NCBI GenBank assembly: GCA_012064385.1
Contig: QRDG01000395.1
Location: 1,136,996-1,200,995 of the forward strand
DNA: 64,000 bases
Reading direction: 5' to 3'
From: Puccinellia tenuiflora
Taxonomy: Eukaryota; Streptophyta; Magnoliopsida; Poales; Poaceae
Positions within the stretch are counted from its first letter, which is position 1, and each line of letters starts with the position of its first letter. Below the pieces are notes generated by a model. It made no database searches. It saw nothing but the letters and a program-made list of their open reading frames with translations, and was not told where the DNA came from. Both the position numbers and the translations under genes were made by a program. Positions 23,893-35,065 of this stretch are shown here, in pieces.

Positions 23893-24172
23893 TGATACGT
23901 CTCCGACGTATCTATAATTTTTAAGTGATCCATGCTAGTTTTGTGATATTGTCACATGTTTTTACTGTCATTTATATCATTTTTAAGCATTTTGTCGGAC
24001 TAACCTATTGACAAGATGCCCAGTGCCAGTTCCCTGTTTTTGCTGTCTTTTTGTTTTAGATATTTACTTGTGGAAATATTCTCGGAACGCGCTGGAAATT
24101 TTTGAGGATTTTTTATACGCCAAGACGAAGTTCCAGTCCGAAGGAGAGCCGGAGGGGAGGCCCAGGGGGCAG
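23893..24172 (+). repeat. 3' LTR of the Athila-type element, first part
   Basis: Begins TGATACGTCTCCGACGTATC and follows the 5' LTR almost base for base to the CAGGGGGCAG block, where the Angela-type element is inserted. Confidence 0.9.
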
Positions 24173-25946
24173 TGTTGGGAATATGCCCTAGAGGCAATAA
24201 TAAAATGGTTTATTAGCATATTCATGTTTATGATAATGGTTTATTATCCATGCTATAATTGTATTAACCGGAAACATAATACATGTGTGGAATATAAACA
24301 ACCAGTTGTCCCTAGTAAGCCTCTACCGGACTAGTTCGTTAGTCAAAAGATGGTTAGAGTTTCCTAACCATGGACTTGTTATAGTCACTTGATAACGGAG
24401 TCATATCATTAGGAGTAATGATGTGATGGACAAGACCCGATAATGAAGAGTTGCAATTGATCGTGTCACACAGTTTCATTGCCAACGCTTTTAGCATGCC
24501 AAGTATAGTTTCCTTAGACCATGAGATTATGTCACTCCCGTTTATCGGAGGAATACTTTGTGGACATCAAACGTCACTTCGTAAATGGGTGATTATAAAG
24601 GTGGCTTTCGGGTATCTCCGATGGTATTTGTTGGGTGACATGAATCAAGAGTGGGATTTGTCCTTCCTTGTGACGGAAAAGATATCTCTGGGCCCTCTCG
24701 GTAATATAGCATCAGAAAGGTTGCAACCATGTGATTAAGTGGTAATCACGGAGATCCTATATTATGGACGAGTAAAGAGAACTTGCCAGGTAACGAGATG
24801 AAACTAGATATGGAGATATCGACGATCGAATCTCGGGCAAGTTGAATATCGTGAGACAAAGGGAATCGTATATGAGATTAAGAATCTCCGGCATCGTGGT
24901 TCAATCGATAAAGAACTTCGTTGAATATGTAGGAGTCAATATGGGCATCCTGGTCCCGCTATTGATTATTGATCTGATCATGTCTGCATGTTCTCGAACC
25001 CGTAGGGTCACACACTTAAGGCTTCGATGTAGCTAGGGTTTTAGTGAGATAAGTAAATGGTGTAATCAAATGTTGATTCGGAGTCTCGGATGAGATCCTA
25101 GACATCACGAGGAGCTCCGGAAGAGTCCGGAGATAAAGTTTCATATAAAATAAAGTGGTTTTCGGATTCCAGAAAAGTTCGGGAATTTACCGGTATTGTA
25201 TCGGGGTTTTCCAGAAATGTTCCAGGGGTCCCACAGTGGGGCCCACCTATCCGGACGACCCACTTGGGCCAAAGGGGTGATGAAGAAGCCCTTAATGGGC
25301 CAACCTTATCCACCCCAAGGGCCCATGAGGATAGGAAACTTAGGGGCTAAGTTTCCTTCTTAGGAAACTTAGTGGCTAAGTTTTCTATTTTGGGAAACTT
25401 GAGGGGGCAAGTTGCATATTTGGAAACTTAGAGGCTAAGTCTGCTTTACCTCTCCATGCCTATATAAAGAGGAGGGGTGCAAGGGGAAAAGGATGAGTAA
25501 CATACCCTAGCCGCCGGCCTCCCTCTCCTCCCTCCTCTCTCTCTCGTACACGGCTTGGCGAAGCCCTGTCCGCGGGAAAACCTCCACCATATCCACCACC
25601 ACATCGTCGTGCTGCTGAGATCTCACGAAGCCACTTCCTCCTCGCTTGCGGGATCAAGGAGAGGAAGTCTTCATCGAGTTGTACGTGTGGATACCGCGGA
25701 GGCGCTGCTCATGCGGTGCTCCATCGGATTGGATCTTCGAGGAAATACATCTCCTCGCGACTAGATGAGTCTAGTTGCGGGGATCGACTAGCCAACCCCT
25801 GCACCGACAAAACGAGTTTGTTCGATCTTCAAGGGTAAGAGATTGGGTCTCCACTTCGCTACCTTCGTCTAATAGATCTAGATCCTTGGGGTTTCTTCCG
25901 CTTGTTTCGTAGGAAAATTTTTGTTTTCTATGCAACGACCCCTTCA
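24173..25946 (+). repeat. 5' LTR of the Angela-type element (1774 bp)
   Basis: TGTTGGGAAT...CCCCTTCA. A TATA box (TATATAAAG) is at 25461-25469, followed by the GC- and CT-rich leader expected at the start of the transcript. Confidence 0.92.
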
Positions 25947-25947
25947 G

Positions 25948-25959
25948 TGGTATCAGAGC
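25948..25959 (+). other. Primer binding site (initiator tRNA-Met)
   Basis: TGGTATCAGAGC lies one base after the LTR end. Confidence 0.92.
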
Positions 25960-27193
25960 CTAGATCTATTCGTAGATGTTGGTGCGATTAGAACACAAGT
26001 GTTGTGGTCGTTGATATTTTATGTTGCTACCTTCTCGCGTGCACTTTGCGTCTTTGCGGTATTGTGAGATTGAAGCGGCCCGGACCAACCTTACTCGTCC
26101 ACGCACGAGAGACCGGTTCCACGACAGACATGCAACTTGTATTGCATAAGTGGCTGGCGGGTGTCTGTTTCTCTTGCTTTAGTGAAGATGCAATTTTCAA
26201 TGGAAGGCCTTTCAAAAGGATGTGTAAATAAGCAACTACTATATCACCGTTGTGGTTTTGCGTAGATTAGAACGGTTCTATCTCGTTGACCCAAGCCACG
26301 TAAAAAATTGCATAAACAAAGTAGAGGACGTCTAACTTGTTTTTGCAAGGGGGTCATGTGATGTGGTATGGCCAATATGTGATTTGTGATAATGTATGCA
26401 ATGATCATGTTTGTAATCTTTCGCGACTTGCATGTCGTCGAGTACGGCAACCGGCAGGAGCCATATGGTTGTCTTTTATTTTATGTGACCTGCGTGTCAT
26501 TGAATCACCATGTAATTGCTTTACTTTATTGCTAAGAGTAGCATTAGTTGTAGTTGCAATAGTTGGTGGACAACCATGGTGATGGCGCCACGATGATGGA
26601 GATCATGCCGGAGATGGAGATCATGCCGGTGCTTTGGAGATGGAGATCAAAAGCATAAGAAGAAAGGCCATATCATATCACAATTATGAATTGCATGTGA
26701 TGTTAATCCTTTTATGCACCTTATTGTTATGCTTAGATGTGATCGCGACGGTAGCATGATAAGGTGATCTCTCCCGTTAATATCAAGATGTGTTCTTCCC
26801 TAGTATGCACCGTTGCCAAAGTTCTTCGTTTCGAAGCACCACGTGATGATCGGGTGTGATAGATTCTACGTTCACATACAACGGGTGTAAGCCAGATTTA
26901 CACACGCGAAAATACTACGGTTTGCTTGACGAGCCTAGCATGTACAGACATGGCCTCGGAACACAAGAGCCGAAAGGCTAAACACGAGTCATATGGATGA
27001 TATGATCAACATGGTGATGTTCACCTTTGAAGCTACATCATCTCACGTGATGATCGGTTGTGGTGTAGTGGATTTGGATCGTGTGTCACTAAACAACCAG
27101 AGAGATGTTGAGTTTAGTGGGAGTTCATTAAGATGAACTAAAATTATCATAAACAAAAGTCCTAAGATGTCTTTGCAAAAATCCTTGTAGATC

Positions 27194-27620
27194 ATGGTCG
27201 ACTACGGTAGTCTGTTCGTTGCTGAAAAACTGCGTCTCGATGGGTCAAATTTGTTAAGTGGTACCTGCGTCTGAGAAAAGTCCTAAACACCCATGCTCAG
27301 CTCTACGTGTTAGATGAACCATTAGAAGAATACCCAAACATTTCTGCAAGCTATGAAGAGTACATGGAGTGGTTTTGAACCACCTACTTGAAAGTCAAGT
27401 GGATGATGTGCACCTTCACGAATTATGACCAAAGTAGACAATTTCAAAAACTTGACTGCAATGGAGATTGTTGGTGAGCTGAAAAAATAGTTTTTCAGCA
27501 CAAGTTAGAATTGTAAGGTTCGAATGTCTGAACGGTTTTTCTTTCACTCAAGATGGAAGAGAACACTTGCTTGGAACAACACCTGAGGATAATGCATGAG
27601 ATACATCATCGTCTAGTGCT
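27194..27620 (+). pseudogene. Copia gag remnant of the Angela-type element
   Basis: From an ATG at 27194 the plus strand encodes LFVAEKLRLDGSN, then after a one-base frameshift VKWYLRLRKVLNTHAQLYVLDEPLEEYP, ending at a stop near 27378. These match the opening gag blocks of BARE/Angela-like elements (LDG.NF..W...LR..L......YVLEEP). Faint similarity continues to about 27620. There is no zinc knuckle. Confidence 0.7.
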
Positions 27621-30600
27621 TGTTTGGAACCACGAGATGAATGACGGTTTCGCGATAGATGGGGTGATACACTAGCTTCTCCCCAGCTTCAAGAATTATG
27701 CCGGAGAGTATGTCCTAGGAAGGGATTTGATCACTTTCTATGAATTTGTGTCTCGGTTGCGTCATGTCAAAGTGGAACCCATAGCAAGAGAAGTTGACAA
27801 TGCAGAAAGTATATATTGATATACAAGTTATAAGTGTTTAAGTCTAAATTGCAATTGTGGCGGTTTCAATAAGTATTTGATACTCATTCTGTTTTATGAA
27901 AACAGAACCTGCTGCTTGAGATTTGCATAAAGGATATGGGAAGACGTTGCGGAAAGGTGGCAATCAAGGAGTTGATGCTGGCAATGATCTGTCTCTACAT
28001 TTATCGTTTTGATTAGAGGATTTGAATAAGTGTTGTAATCGAACTAAGTGTGATTTTGATTAGTGTGTCTTGCTTATGTGAGACGGTTATTCATGTTAAA
28101 GACAATGGTTGTTCTATTTTCATGAGTGATCCTTTTTGGAAATCACAAGTTTCGATTATAAGTGTGTTATTCTTATTATAATCTAGATGATAAATTGGTT
28201 GAACATTTATAAAATATGAGACATACTAAAATATCCAAAACTTAATAATGACAATTGTTTTAGTCGTGCTAAAGATTGAATAAACATTTTGATGTTTTAT
28301 CAATGCGCCTTATTGAAGGAGTATGACTAAAATGCCACCCTTTGGAAGTGTGTCATGAGTTGCCGAAAATAAAACACAAGTGTTGGTTGTATTTTCAGCA
28401 AATCTTAGATGTCATTATTTTGTGCGCTCCATCATAAATGATATGAATGAATAAATGTATTTGTTCGAGTTATGATATTTGATGAGATCAAATAAAATTC
28501 TGGAGTTTAGGATATTAAGTTAACAAGAATATTGAGTCTTTGTGATTTGATCAAAAGAGACAAAATATTTGAGTTATATGTTAGTATGTGGACTTGTGAT
28601 AAGTGTTATCACAAATTACAATGTTTAGAATATTTCAAAGGAGTTTGACATGTCCTAAGATATTGTAATCACACACTATTTGATATTGTGTGGTCTCAAA
28701 GAAGGGTTTTACTTCGGGGTTTAATAATAGCATTTAGATTTATTTGATAAACACTCTGTTTTAGAAATAAGGATCTATTGTATGATTCGCATGTATTTTT
28801 CATATGAGTTATGAGAAAAGGTGGTTTCATTAATTATGAGATAATTAGAGACTATTGCGAATAATGTTGTAGTATATTCATAAGTATGACTATGAATGTG
28901 ATTCCACAATATGAGACTAAAAGGGGCAAACAAATTTGTTGGTTGTGCTAAGTATTTTAGTGGTTTATCATGAAAAGGTTTCACTGATAAAAGAATTGAT
29001 GGAATAAATCGAAAAGCTGAAACCTTGCTTGTTTATGTATCAAGTGTCACATATGTAAAGTGTTGTGTTGGTTAAAACTTGACACATAAAGGAATTAATG
29101 ATGGTGATCATTGAATTTCGGTTTAGCTTGTCTAAAGAAAAGTAGGATTCAAGAATATGGTATTTTGTCAGGTTACAAAATAATATTCATGATTCACTTG
29201 TCATGTTTTAGAAACAAGACAAACCTACGAAACTACAAAAGGAGAAATAGAAACCTTAAATACGAAAATGACTAAGAGTCATCCTATGTTAAAGTTTAAA
29301 TCACAAAGTAATTGTTGCTTGATTTTGTGAAAGTGATGTTTCACATATTTATTCCTCAAAAAGGGGTTTTGTAGAGAATAAATAAAACTTAAAGCTAGCA
29401 AAGTACTAGTGTTCGTATATGAGTTCTCGATTTAAAAGTTAATTAAGAATTTTGGAGGTGTCCAAAATATCGAGAAAGTGCATATGAAACTGAGTGGGAT
29501 CTAATTAAGATATGTGGTGACATATGTTAAGTTAAAGCAGAAACTATTTTCCATGATCAAAATATGTGGTGACATATGTTTGAGTGGGAGCTAGTTAATC
29601 ATGGTCAAATATAGAGATAACATATTTCTGAGTGGGAGCCAAAGTGGTTTCACAATTTAATATGTGTATGGTGTATATTTGAGTGGGAGTTTACAACATC
29701 TTGTTTGTGTGAAATGGAGATTTCATAAATGTTGTAAATGAGTCAGGAACCAACGTATAACTTATGAAGTTAGTTTGAACGTCAAATATCCATGGAGATG
29801 GATGTATTTATGGAGGATAGATATGTTTGATAAAGCATTATGTCAGGATGTTTAACCTAAGTAAGATTTTGAAGGAGTTCAAAATAAAACAAGAGAAGAA
29901 AGGTTCATCTGCTTGTGATAAATAGGTGAAACATTGAGTTGATAACTCAGTACAAAAATAATGGTTGGAGGATATGTTAGAATTCACTATGAATTGTTCA
30001 TAGGTCTAAACATATAAGAACCATGTGTTTGTATTTGACGATATGTGACCCAAGTTCTTGGCTAGAAGAACATGTTAAATGAGGAGTCACTTTTCATGGA
30101 GTTGAGATAATAGAATCTAGAGATTGGTAGACTTGGTTGAAGTCATAAAACCAAACTAGATTGGAAATCTCATAAAGGCAGAAGCGCAGCGAAAGCATGA
30201 TCGGAAATATCGAAGTAAAAAGTATAGCACTATCGATTTGTGAGTCTACAACATATAGGAGTATATGATTAATTCAAGGATTAAAAGATATAATTATTGT
30301 GGTTTGAGAAATTTTGTTTCAAGATTGAGTGAGTTCCGGGTGCACATGCTATGTGAAAGTCCTCTTGACTGGTCATACGTCACGTAGGCATGAAAGGGAA
30401 ACGAAAATCTCACTCTCTAACGAAATATATTATATTCATCATGTGATGATGAGAATTATCATGTGATGATAATAGGTTTATCATGAGATGATAAAGTAAT
30501 GTCAAATTAGGTGACGTTAACGTTTTTGCAAAGAACATAAAGAACTGTATAGTACAGAACACGGACAGAACCTCTTCCACGAGCAAACATGATCAGCACT

Positions 30601-30670
30601 GAGACTCCATGAGTGTTAGACACCATGAGTGTTTGGATCGAGAAAATGTAAACTAGATTATTGACTCTAG
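27621..30670 (+). other. Non-coding AT-rich interior of the Angela-type element
   Basis: About 3 kb with many stops in all frames and no pol motif. GAGTGGGAG, the core of the polypurine tract of this superfamily, recurs at about 29582, 29630 and 29682 with a variant at 29493. Three palindromes lie at 30436-30495. Confidence 0.7.
30436..30495. repeat. Three consecutive palindromes
   Basis: Near-perfect hairpins at 30436-30452 (TCATCATGTGATGATGA), 30456-30472 (TTATCATGTGATGATAA) and 30477-30495 (TTTATCATGAGATGATAAA). Arms vary in step, so each keeps its own pairing although the sequences differ. Confidence 0.85.
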
Positions 30671-30684
30671 TGCAAGTGGGAGAC
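30671..30684 (+). other. Polypurine tract
   Basis: TGCAAGTGGGAGAC directly precedes the 3' LTR. This is the expected start site of plus-strand DNA synthesis in Angela/BARE-type elements. Confidence 0.85.
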
Positions 30685-32456
30685 TGTTGGGAATATGCCC
30701 TAGAGGCAATAATAAAATGGTTTATTAGCATATTCATGTTTATGATAATGGTTTATTATCCATGCTATAATTGTATTAACCGGAAACATAATACATGTGT
30801 GGAATATAAACAACCAGTTGTCCCTAGTAAGCCTCTACCGGACTAGTTCGTTAGTCAAAAGATGGTTAGAGTTTCCTAACCATGGACTTGTTATAGTCAC
30901 TTGATAACGGAGTCATATCATTAGGAGTAATGATGTGATGGACAAGACCCGATAATGAAGAGTTGCAATTGATCGTGTCACACAGTTTCATTGCCAACGC
31001 TTTTAGCATGCCAAGTATAGTTTCCTTAGACCATGAGATTATGTCACTCCCGTTTATCGGAGGAATACTTTGTGGACATCAAACGTCACTTCGTAAATGG
31101 GTGATTATAAAGGTGGCTTTCGGGTATCTCCGATGGTATTTGTTGGGTGACATGAATCAAGAGTGGGATTTGTCCTTCCTTGTGACGGAAAAGATATCTC
31201 TGGGCCCTCTCGGTAATATAGCATCAGAAAGGTTGCAACCATGTGATTAAGTGGTAATCACGGAGATCCTATATTATGGACGAGTAAAGAGAACTTGCCA
31301 GGTAACGAGATGAAACTAGATATGGAGATATCGACGATCGAATCTCGGGCAAGTTGAATATCGTGAGACAAAGGGAATCGTATATGAGATTAAGAATCTC
31401 CGGCATCGTGGTTCAATCGATAAAGAACTTCGTTGAATATGTAGGAGTCAATATGGGCATCCCGGTCCCGCTATTGATTATTGATCTGATCATGTCTGCA
31501 TGTTCTCGAACCCGTAGGGTCACACACTTAAGGCTTCGATGTAGCTAGGGTTTTAGTGAGATAAGTAAATGGTGTAATCAAATGTTGATTCGGAGTCTCG
31601 GATGAGATCCTAGACATCACGAGGAGCTCCGGAAGAGTCCGGAGATAAAGTTTCATATAAAATAAAGTGGTTTTCGGATTCCAGAAAAGTTCGGGAATTT
31701 ACCGGTATTGTATCGGGGTTTTCCAGAAATGTTCCAGGGGTCCCACAGTGGGGCCCACCTATCCGGACGACCCACTTGGGCCAAAGGGGTGATGAAGAAG
31801 CCCTTAATGGGCCAACCTTATCCACCCCAAGGGCCCATGAGGATAGGAAACTTAGGGGCTAAGTTTCCTTCTTAGGAAACTTAGTGGCTAAGTTTTCTAT
31901 TTTGGGAAACTTGAGGGGGCAAGTTGCATATTTGGAAACTTAGAGGCTAAGTCTCCTTTACCTCTCCATGCCTATATAAAGAGGAGGGGTGCAAGGGGAA
32001 AAGTATGAGTAACATACCCTAGCCGCCGGCCTCCCTCTCCTCCCTCCTCTCTCTCTCGTACACGGCTTGGCGAAGCCCTGTCCGCGGGAAAACCTCCACC
32101 ATATCCACCACCACATCGTCGTGCTGCTGAGATCTCACGAGCCACTTCCTCCTCGCTTGCGGGATCAAGGAGAGGAAGTCTTCATCGAGTTGTACGTGTG
32201 GATACCGCGGAGGCGCTGCTCATGCGGTGCTCCATCGGATTGGATCTTCGAGGAAATACATCTCCTCGCGACTAGATGAGTCTAGTTGCGGGGATCGACT
32301 AGCCAACCCCTGCACCGACAAAACGTGTTTGTTCGATCTTCAAGGGTAAGAGATTGGATCTCCACTTCGCTACCTTCGTCTAATAGATCTAGATCCTTGG
32401 GGTTTCTTCCGCTTGTTTCGTAGGAAAATTTTGTTTTCTATGCAACGACCCCTTCA
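30685..32456 (+). repeat. 3' LTR of the Angela-type element (1772 bp)
   Basis: Nearly identical to 24173-25946. Differences seen by eye: TCCTGG/TCCCGG, GTCTGC/GTCTCC, AAGGATG/AAGTATG, CGAAGCC/CGAGCC, ACGAGTT/ACGTGTT, TTGGGTC/TTGGATC and one T fewer in a T run. Confidence 0.92.
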
Positions 32457-32461
32457 GGCAG

Positions 32462-33484
32462 GTGCGCCCCCCTGCCGTGGGTCAGGGTGGACCCGCGGGT
32501 GGGACCCGCCCCTGCCCGTGGGACCTCAACTCGCGGCCCTCCGACGCCTATAAATTGCCTTTAACCCTAAAAACGTCAAGGCGGACATTTTTTTTCCAGA
32601 AACTCGACCCCGACGCGCCGTCATCTCGAACCCTAGTTCGGGGTCCCATCTGAAGCTGAACCCGGCACTCTGGCGGAGGGGAGGTCGATCCCGGAGGGCT
32701 CTTCATCGCCATGCCTTCCTCCGGGATGATGTGTGAGTTGTCGCACCTTGGACTACGGGTCCATGGTAGTAGCTAGATGGTAGTCTCTCACCTTTGTGCT
32801 TCATGTCTTCATGTCCATGGTAGTGTTGCTTACATCATGCACTTTACTTAATGCATTTGTCTGTTGCTTGCAACTTAATACCGTTGGGTGACAGGCTGGA
32901 TAGCGATCCCACGGTGGACTTATTAGACAAAGACGCAGTTGGACTCAACGGTCTTTGTTCCTTGTCGTGATGCCTCCATAGATATTATCATGTTCTTTTT
33001 GTCATAGCTAAATTGGGTTTGTGTCATGATCTTGTCAATTGCCTAGATGTAATTCGTTCACCCATCACATGCATATTTTATTTACTTGAGAGACTCCACT
33101 AGTGAACCCATGGCCCCTGGTCCATCTTTTTTACATTGTTTACAACCTCATTTACTTGTTTTTAATCATCATTACTCCTCTGGTCACTTTTGCATTTATT
33201 CCATTTCATCATACAATTAACCGCTTTGTGTTCTGCGAGACGGGAGAGATTGACAACCTCTTCGCCGTTGGGGGCAAAGTAATTTGGTTGAGTGTGTGCA
33301 TGTCCACATCTGTTGAAAGTTAAGCACCAGAGATCTTCAGCATTCACCTCGTTGTTGATTTCAAAGTCATACTGGTTCGATAAACCTCGGTTCTTTAATT
33401 GAGGGAAAACTGCTACTATCTACAATTCCGCCTTCGCTTGGGGCACCACCCAACTCTGCCAGTGCTTATTAATTCCCACAATCA
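32462..33484 (+). repeat. 3' LTR of the Athila-type element, second part
   Basis: Resumes after the inserted element and the second GGCAG copy (32457-32461) and runs to CACAATCA. Relative to the 5' LTR it lacks about 310 bp, near 32805-32825. Confidence 0.88.
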
Positions 33485-33914
33485 CCTAGCAACAAAAATG
33501 ATTATTTCTTTAAACTATGTGTTTTAGGACATGTAGCCGTCATAAAAATTTACCATTAAAGCATGACAATTGTGTGTAATTTTTATCTATAATATGATAA
33601 TCACCATAGATGGGAGAGAGGATTGAGTGAACCCATGAACCCATGTCCATTGTTTCTATAAGAGAAAACCTTTGTCTTGTCCTCTTGCATTGAAGAGGAT
33701 TGGAACACTTTTACATTCTTGTTTTGTTACATTAAACTTCCATCCATTAAATCAATCATCTTGTTCTTTAAACTTGTCTAGTTCATAATCAACTAAAACT
33801 TGTGACACTTTAGTTGTAGGGAATAGATAACTTTTCCTTCTTGCTCCTGCGGATCGATACCCTACTTCCACATTGAGAGGTGCTACGGTGATCCCCTGCT
33901 CTTGGGGGTTATCA

Positions 33915-34785
33915 CCAGGATCTTTCCATGATGGTCTAGCCACGCGGTGAGGTTCTAGGATATGGCATCCACACGGGTGGGATCAGTTCCAGTCATTGAA
34001 GGAGGCCCAATATGTCCACGGACTCACATAATTGAAGGGGGATTGCCTCATGTTGTTAGTGGTCCAATGTGGGCCTTTGAGCTCGTGTTACATAGTGTAG
34101 CTCTTCCTCGTACCAATCCTAAAAATCTTGGGTGCATTGGCGCAAAGTGAATAATCTCAAATCCACTTATCTTCGTAAAAATTTGTCTTTGCCTCGTCCC
34201 CGATGGATATGGCCGTGCATTCTCATAAGAAGTCCATGTTAGCTTTGCCGCATGGCAACTTCGATCCCACCCAAGGGCGGTGATGGCATGTCCAGTGGAA
34301 CATGGTCATCGGACCTGAAGGCGGACCCTTCTAGAGCGCTCAAGGTCGATCACACCTAGCCGAAGCTTGGGAGTACGCACCATTTCCAATTTACTAGAGA
34401 GTGGCCCCCATTTGCGTTCTCCGCATTGTCATCCTTCCAAATGAATCCTCTTGCAAGCTTTTGTATCTTTTTTGGCACCGATTTTGGTGGCGGGAGGACT
34501 GCCATGTGATTAAACACAACGGACATGGTGACAATCCTTACGAGCACAACCCTTCCTACACGTGTGAGGTTCTTTACTTTACATCCATGCATCCACTTGG
34601 AAACCTTGTAAAAAAATGGGTTGGAAGCCGATTTTTTGCAAATTTGCGTAGCTATAGTGGCAACCCCAAATATTTCCCCAAGAAAGAAGAGATATTTGTC
34701 AGGAAGACGAAGACGAGATCCGAGAGGTGTATGTCTCTTTAATGAATAATGAATATTTTTGCCTCGCCAGCTAGGCAGCAATATT
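33915..34785 (-). pseudogene. LINE reverse transcriptase, C-terminal half (second piece)
   Basis: Directly continues the LINE of 15040-16192. Its minus strand encodes LPSWRGKNIHYSL, then VSKWMHGCKVKNLTRVGRVVLV, ARGFIWKDDNAENANGGHSLVNW. These are the thumb-side blocks (GW..K.LS..GR..L..., RGFLW....GG.CLVNW) downstream of the catalytic core in plant L1-type LINE reverse transcriptase. The frame is open over about 140 residues here but lost on either side. The catalytic core is not upstream on this strand; it lies at 34790-35065 on the plus strand. Confidence 0.88.
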
Positions 34786-34789
34786 TTTA

Positions 34790-35065
34790 GACACTAACCT
34801 TCTTGAGGTATCAGAGAGGCTAGGGTTGGGGCAGAGAATGCGTAACTAGGTATTTCTCACTCTATGTTTGGGCACCTCCAATGTTCTTCTCAATGGAAAG
34901 GCTAGGATGCCGATACATCATGCACGTGCTTGTCGCCAGGAGACCCACCATGCCCGATGTTGTTTATGTTGACCATTGACCCTCTGGAAAGGCTTTTACA
35001 ATGTCATACGGGGGTCCGAGAATCTCACTCTATGAATATGATGCCAAGATCTTTGCAAAACCCTT
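34790..35065 (+). pseudogene. LINE reverse transcriptase core, inverted segment
   Basis: On the plus strand NVLLNGKARMPIHHARACRQ is followed, after a frameshift, by GDPPCPMLFMLTIDPLERLL (the RQGDPLSP..F..... block), then SLYEYDAKIFAKP in place of the catalytic YADDA box. The order is that of the RT palm domain, but on the opposite strand from 33915-34785. The catalytic box is degenerate (YEYDA). The segment is interrupted by a solo LTR at 35066 and resumes at 37379. Confidence 0.85.

Larger units (their letters stand above)
24173..32456 (+). mobile_element. Angela/BARE-type Copia element, pol-less
   Basis: Flanked by GGCAG (24168-24172 and 32457-32461), inside the 3' LTR of the Athila-type element. 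The LTRs begin TGTTGGGAATATGCCCTAGA, the Angela/BARE/WIS LTR signature, and end GACCCCTTCA. Order: 5' LTR 24173-25946, primer site 25948, leader, gag remnant near 27194, AT-rich non-coding interior, polypurine tract, 3' LTR 30685-32456. The 4.7-kb interior has no recognisable protease, integrase, reverse transcriptase or RNase H. By eye the two LTRs differ at only 5 bases plus 2 single-base indels in about 1772 positions, so insertion was very recent. Confidence 0.92.
17281..33484 (+). mobile_element. Athila-lineage Gypsy element (Sabrina/WHAM-like), non-autonomous
   Basis: Flanked by CCTAG (17276-17280 and 33485-33489). It begins TGATAAGTCTCCGACGTATC and ends CCCACAATCA. Order: 5' LTR 17281-18890, primer site 18901, gag-like frames 19083-20741, protease 20922-21359, non-coding 21360-23892, 3' LTR 23893-33484 (split by the Angela-type element). 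No reverse transcriptase, RNase H or integrase is present between protease and 3' LTR. The gag blocks are of the Athila type, and the CGCTTGTTGGGAGGCAACC motif after protease plus the AGCTTGAGGATGC polypurine-side sequence are typical of Sabrina/WHAM-like elements of Triticeae. Family assignment is by recognition only. Confidence 0.85.
16193..33914 (+). mobile_element. Gypsy-type solo LTR, split by nested elements
   Basis: Starts TGATGCATGTG and ends GGGGGTTATCA, flanked by a perfect 5-bp duplication CCAGG (16188-16192 and 33915-33919). Removing the nested Athila-type element (17281-33484) and one CCTAG copy leaves about 1.5 kb (16193-17280 plus 33490-33914) with no primer site, polypurine tract or coding sequence. 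This is the signature of a solo LTR formed by recombination between two LTRs. The terminal CCTGCTCTTGGGGGTTATCA resembles Triticeae Gypsy LTR ends. Family name not assigned. Confidence 0.88.

Noticed and set aside
24008..24334. Open frame spanning the Athila/Angela LTR junction
   Set aside because: It crosses a transposon boundary and duplicates the frame at 17396 and 30661; it is a chance frame.
24451..25036. Open frames repeated at 24451/30963 and 24842/31354
   Set aside because: They are duplicated only because both copies lie in the two LTRs; LTRs of this type do not encode protein.
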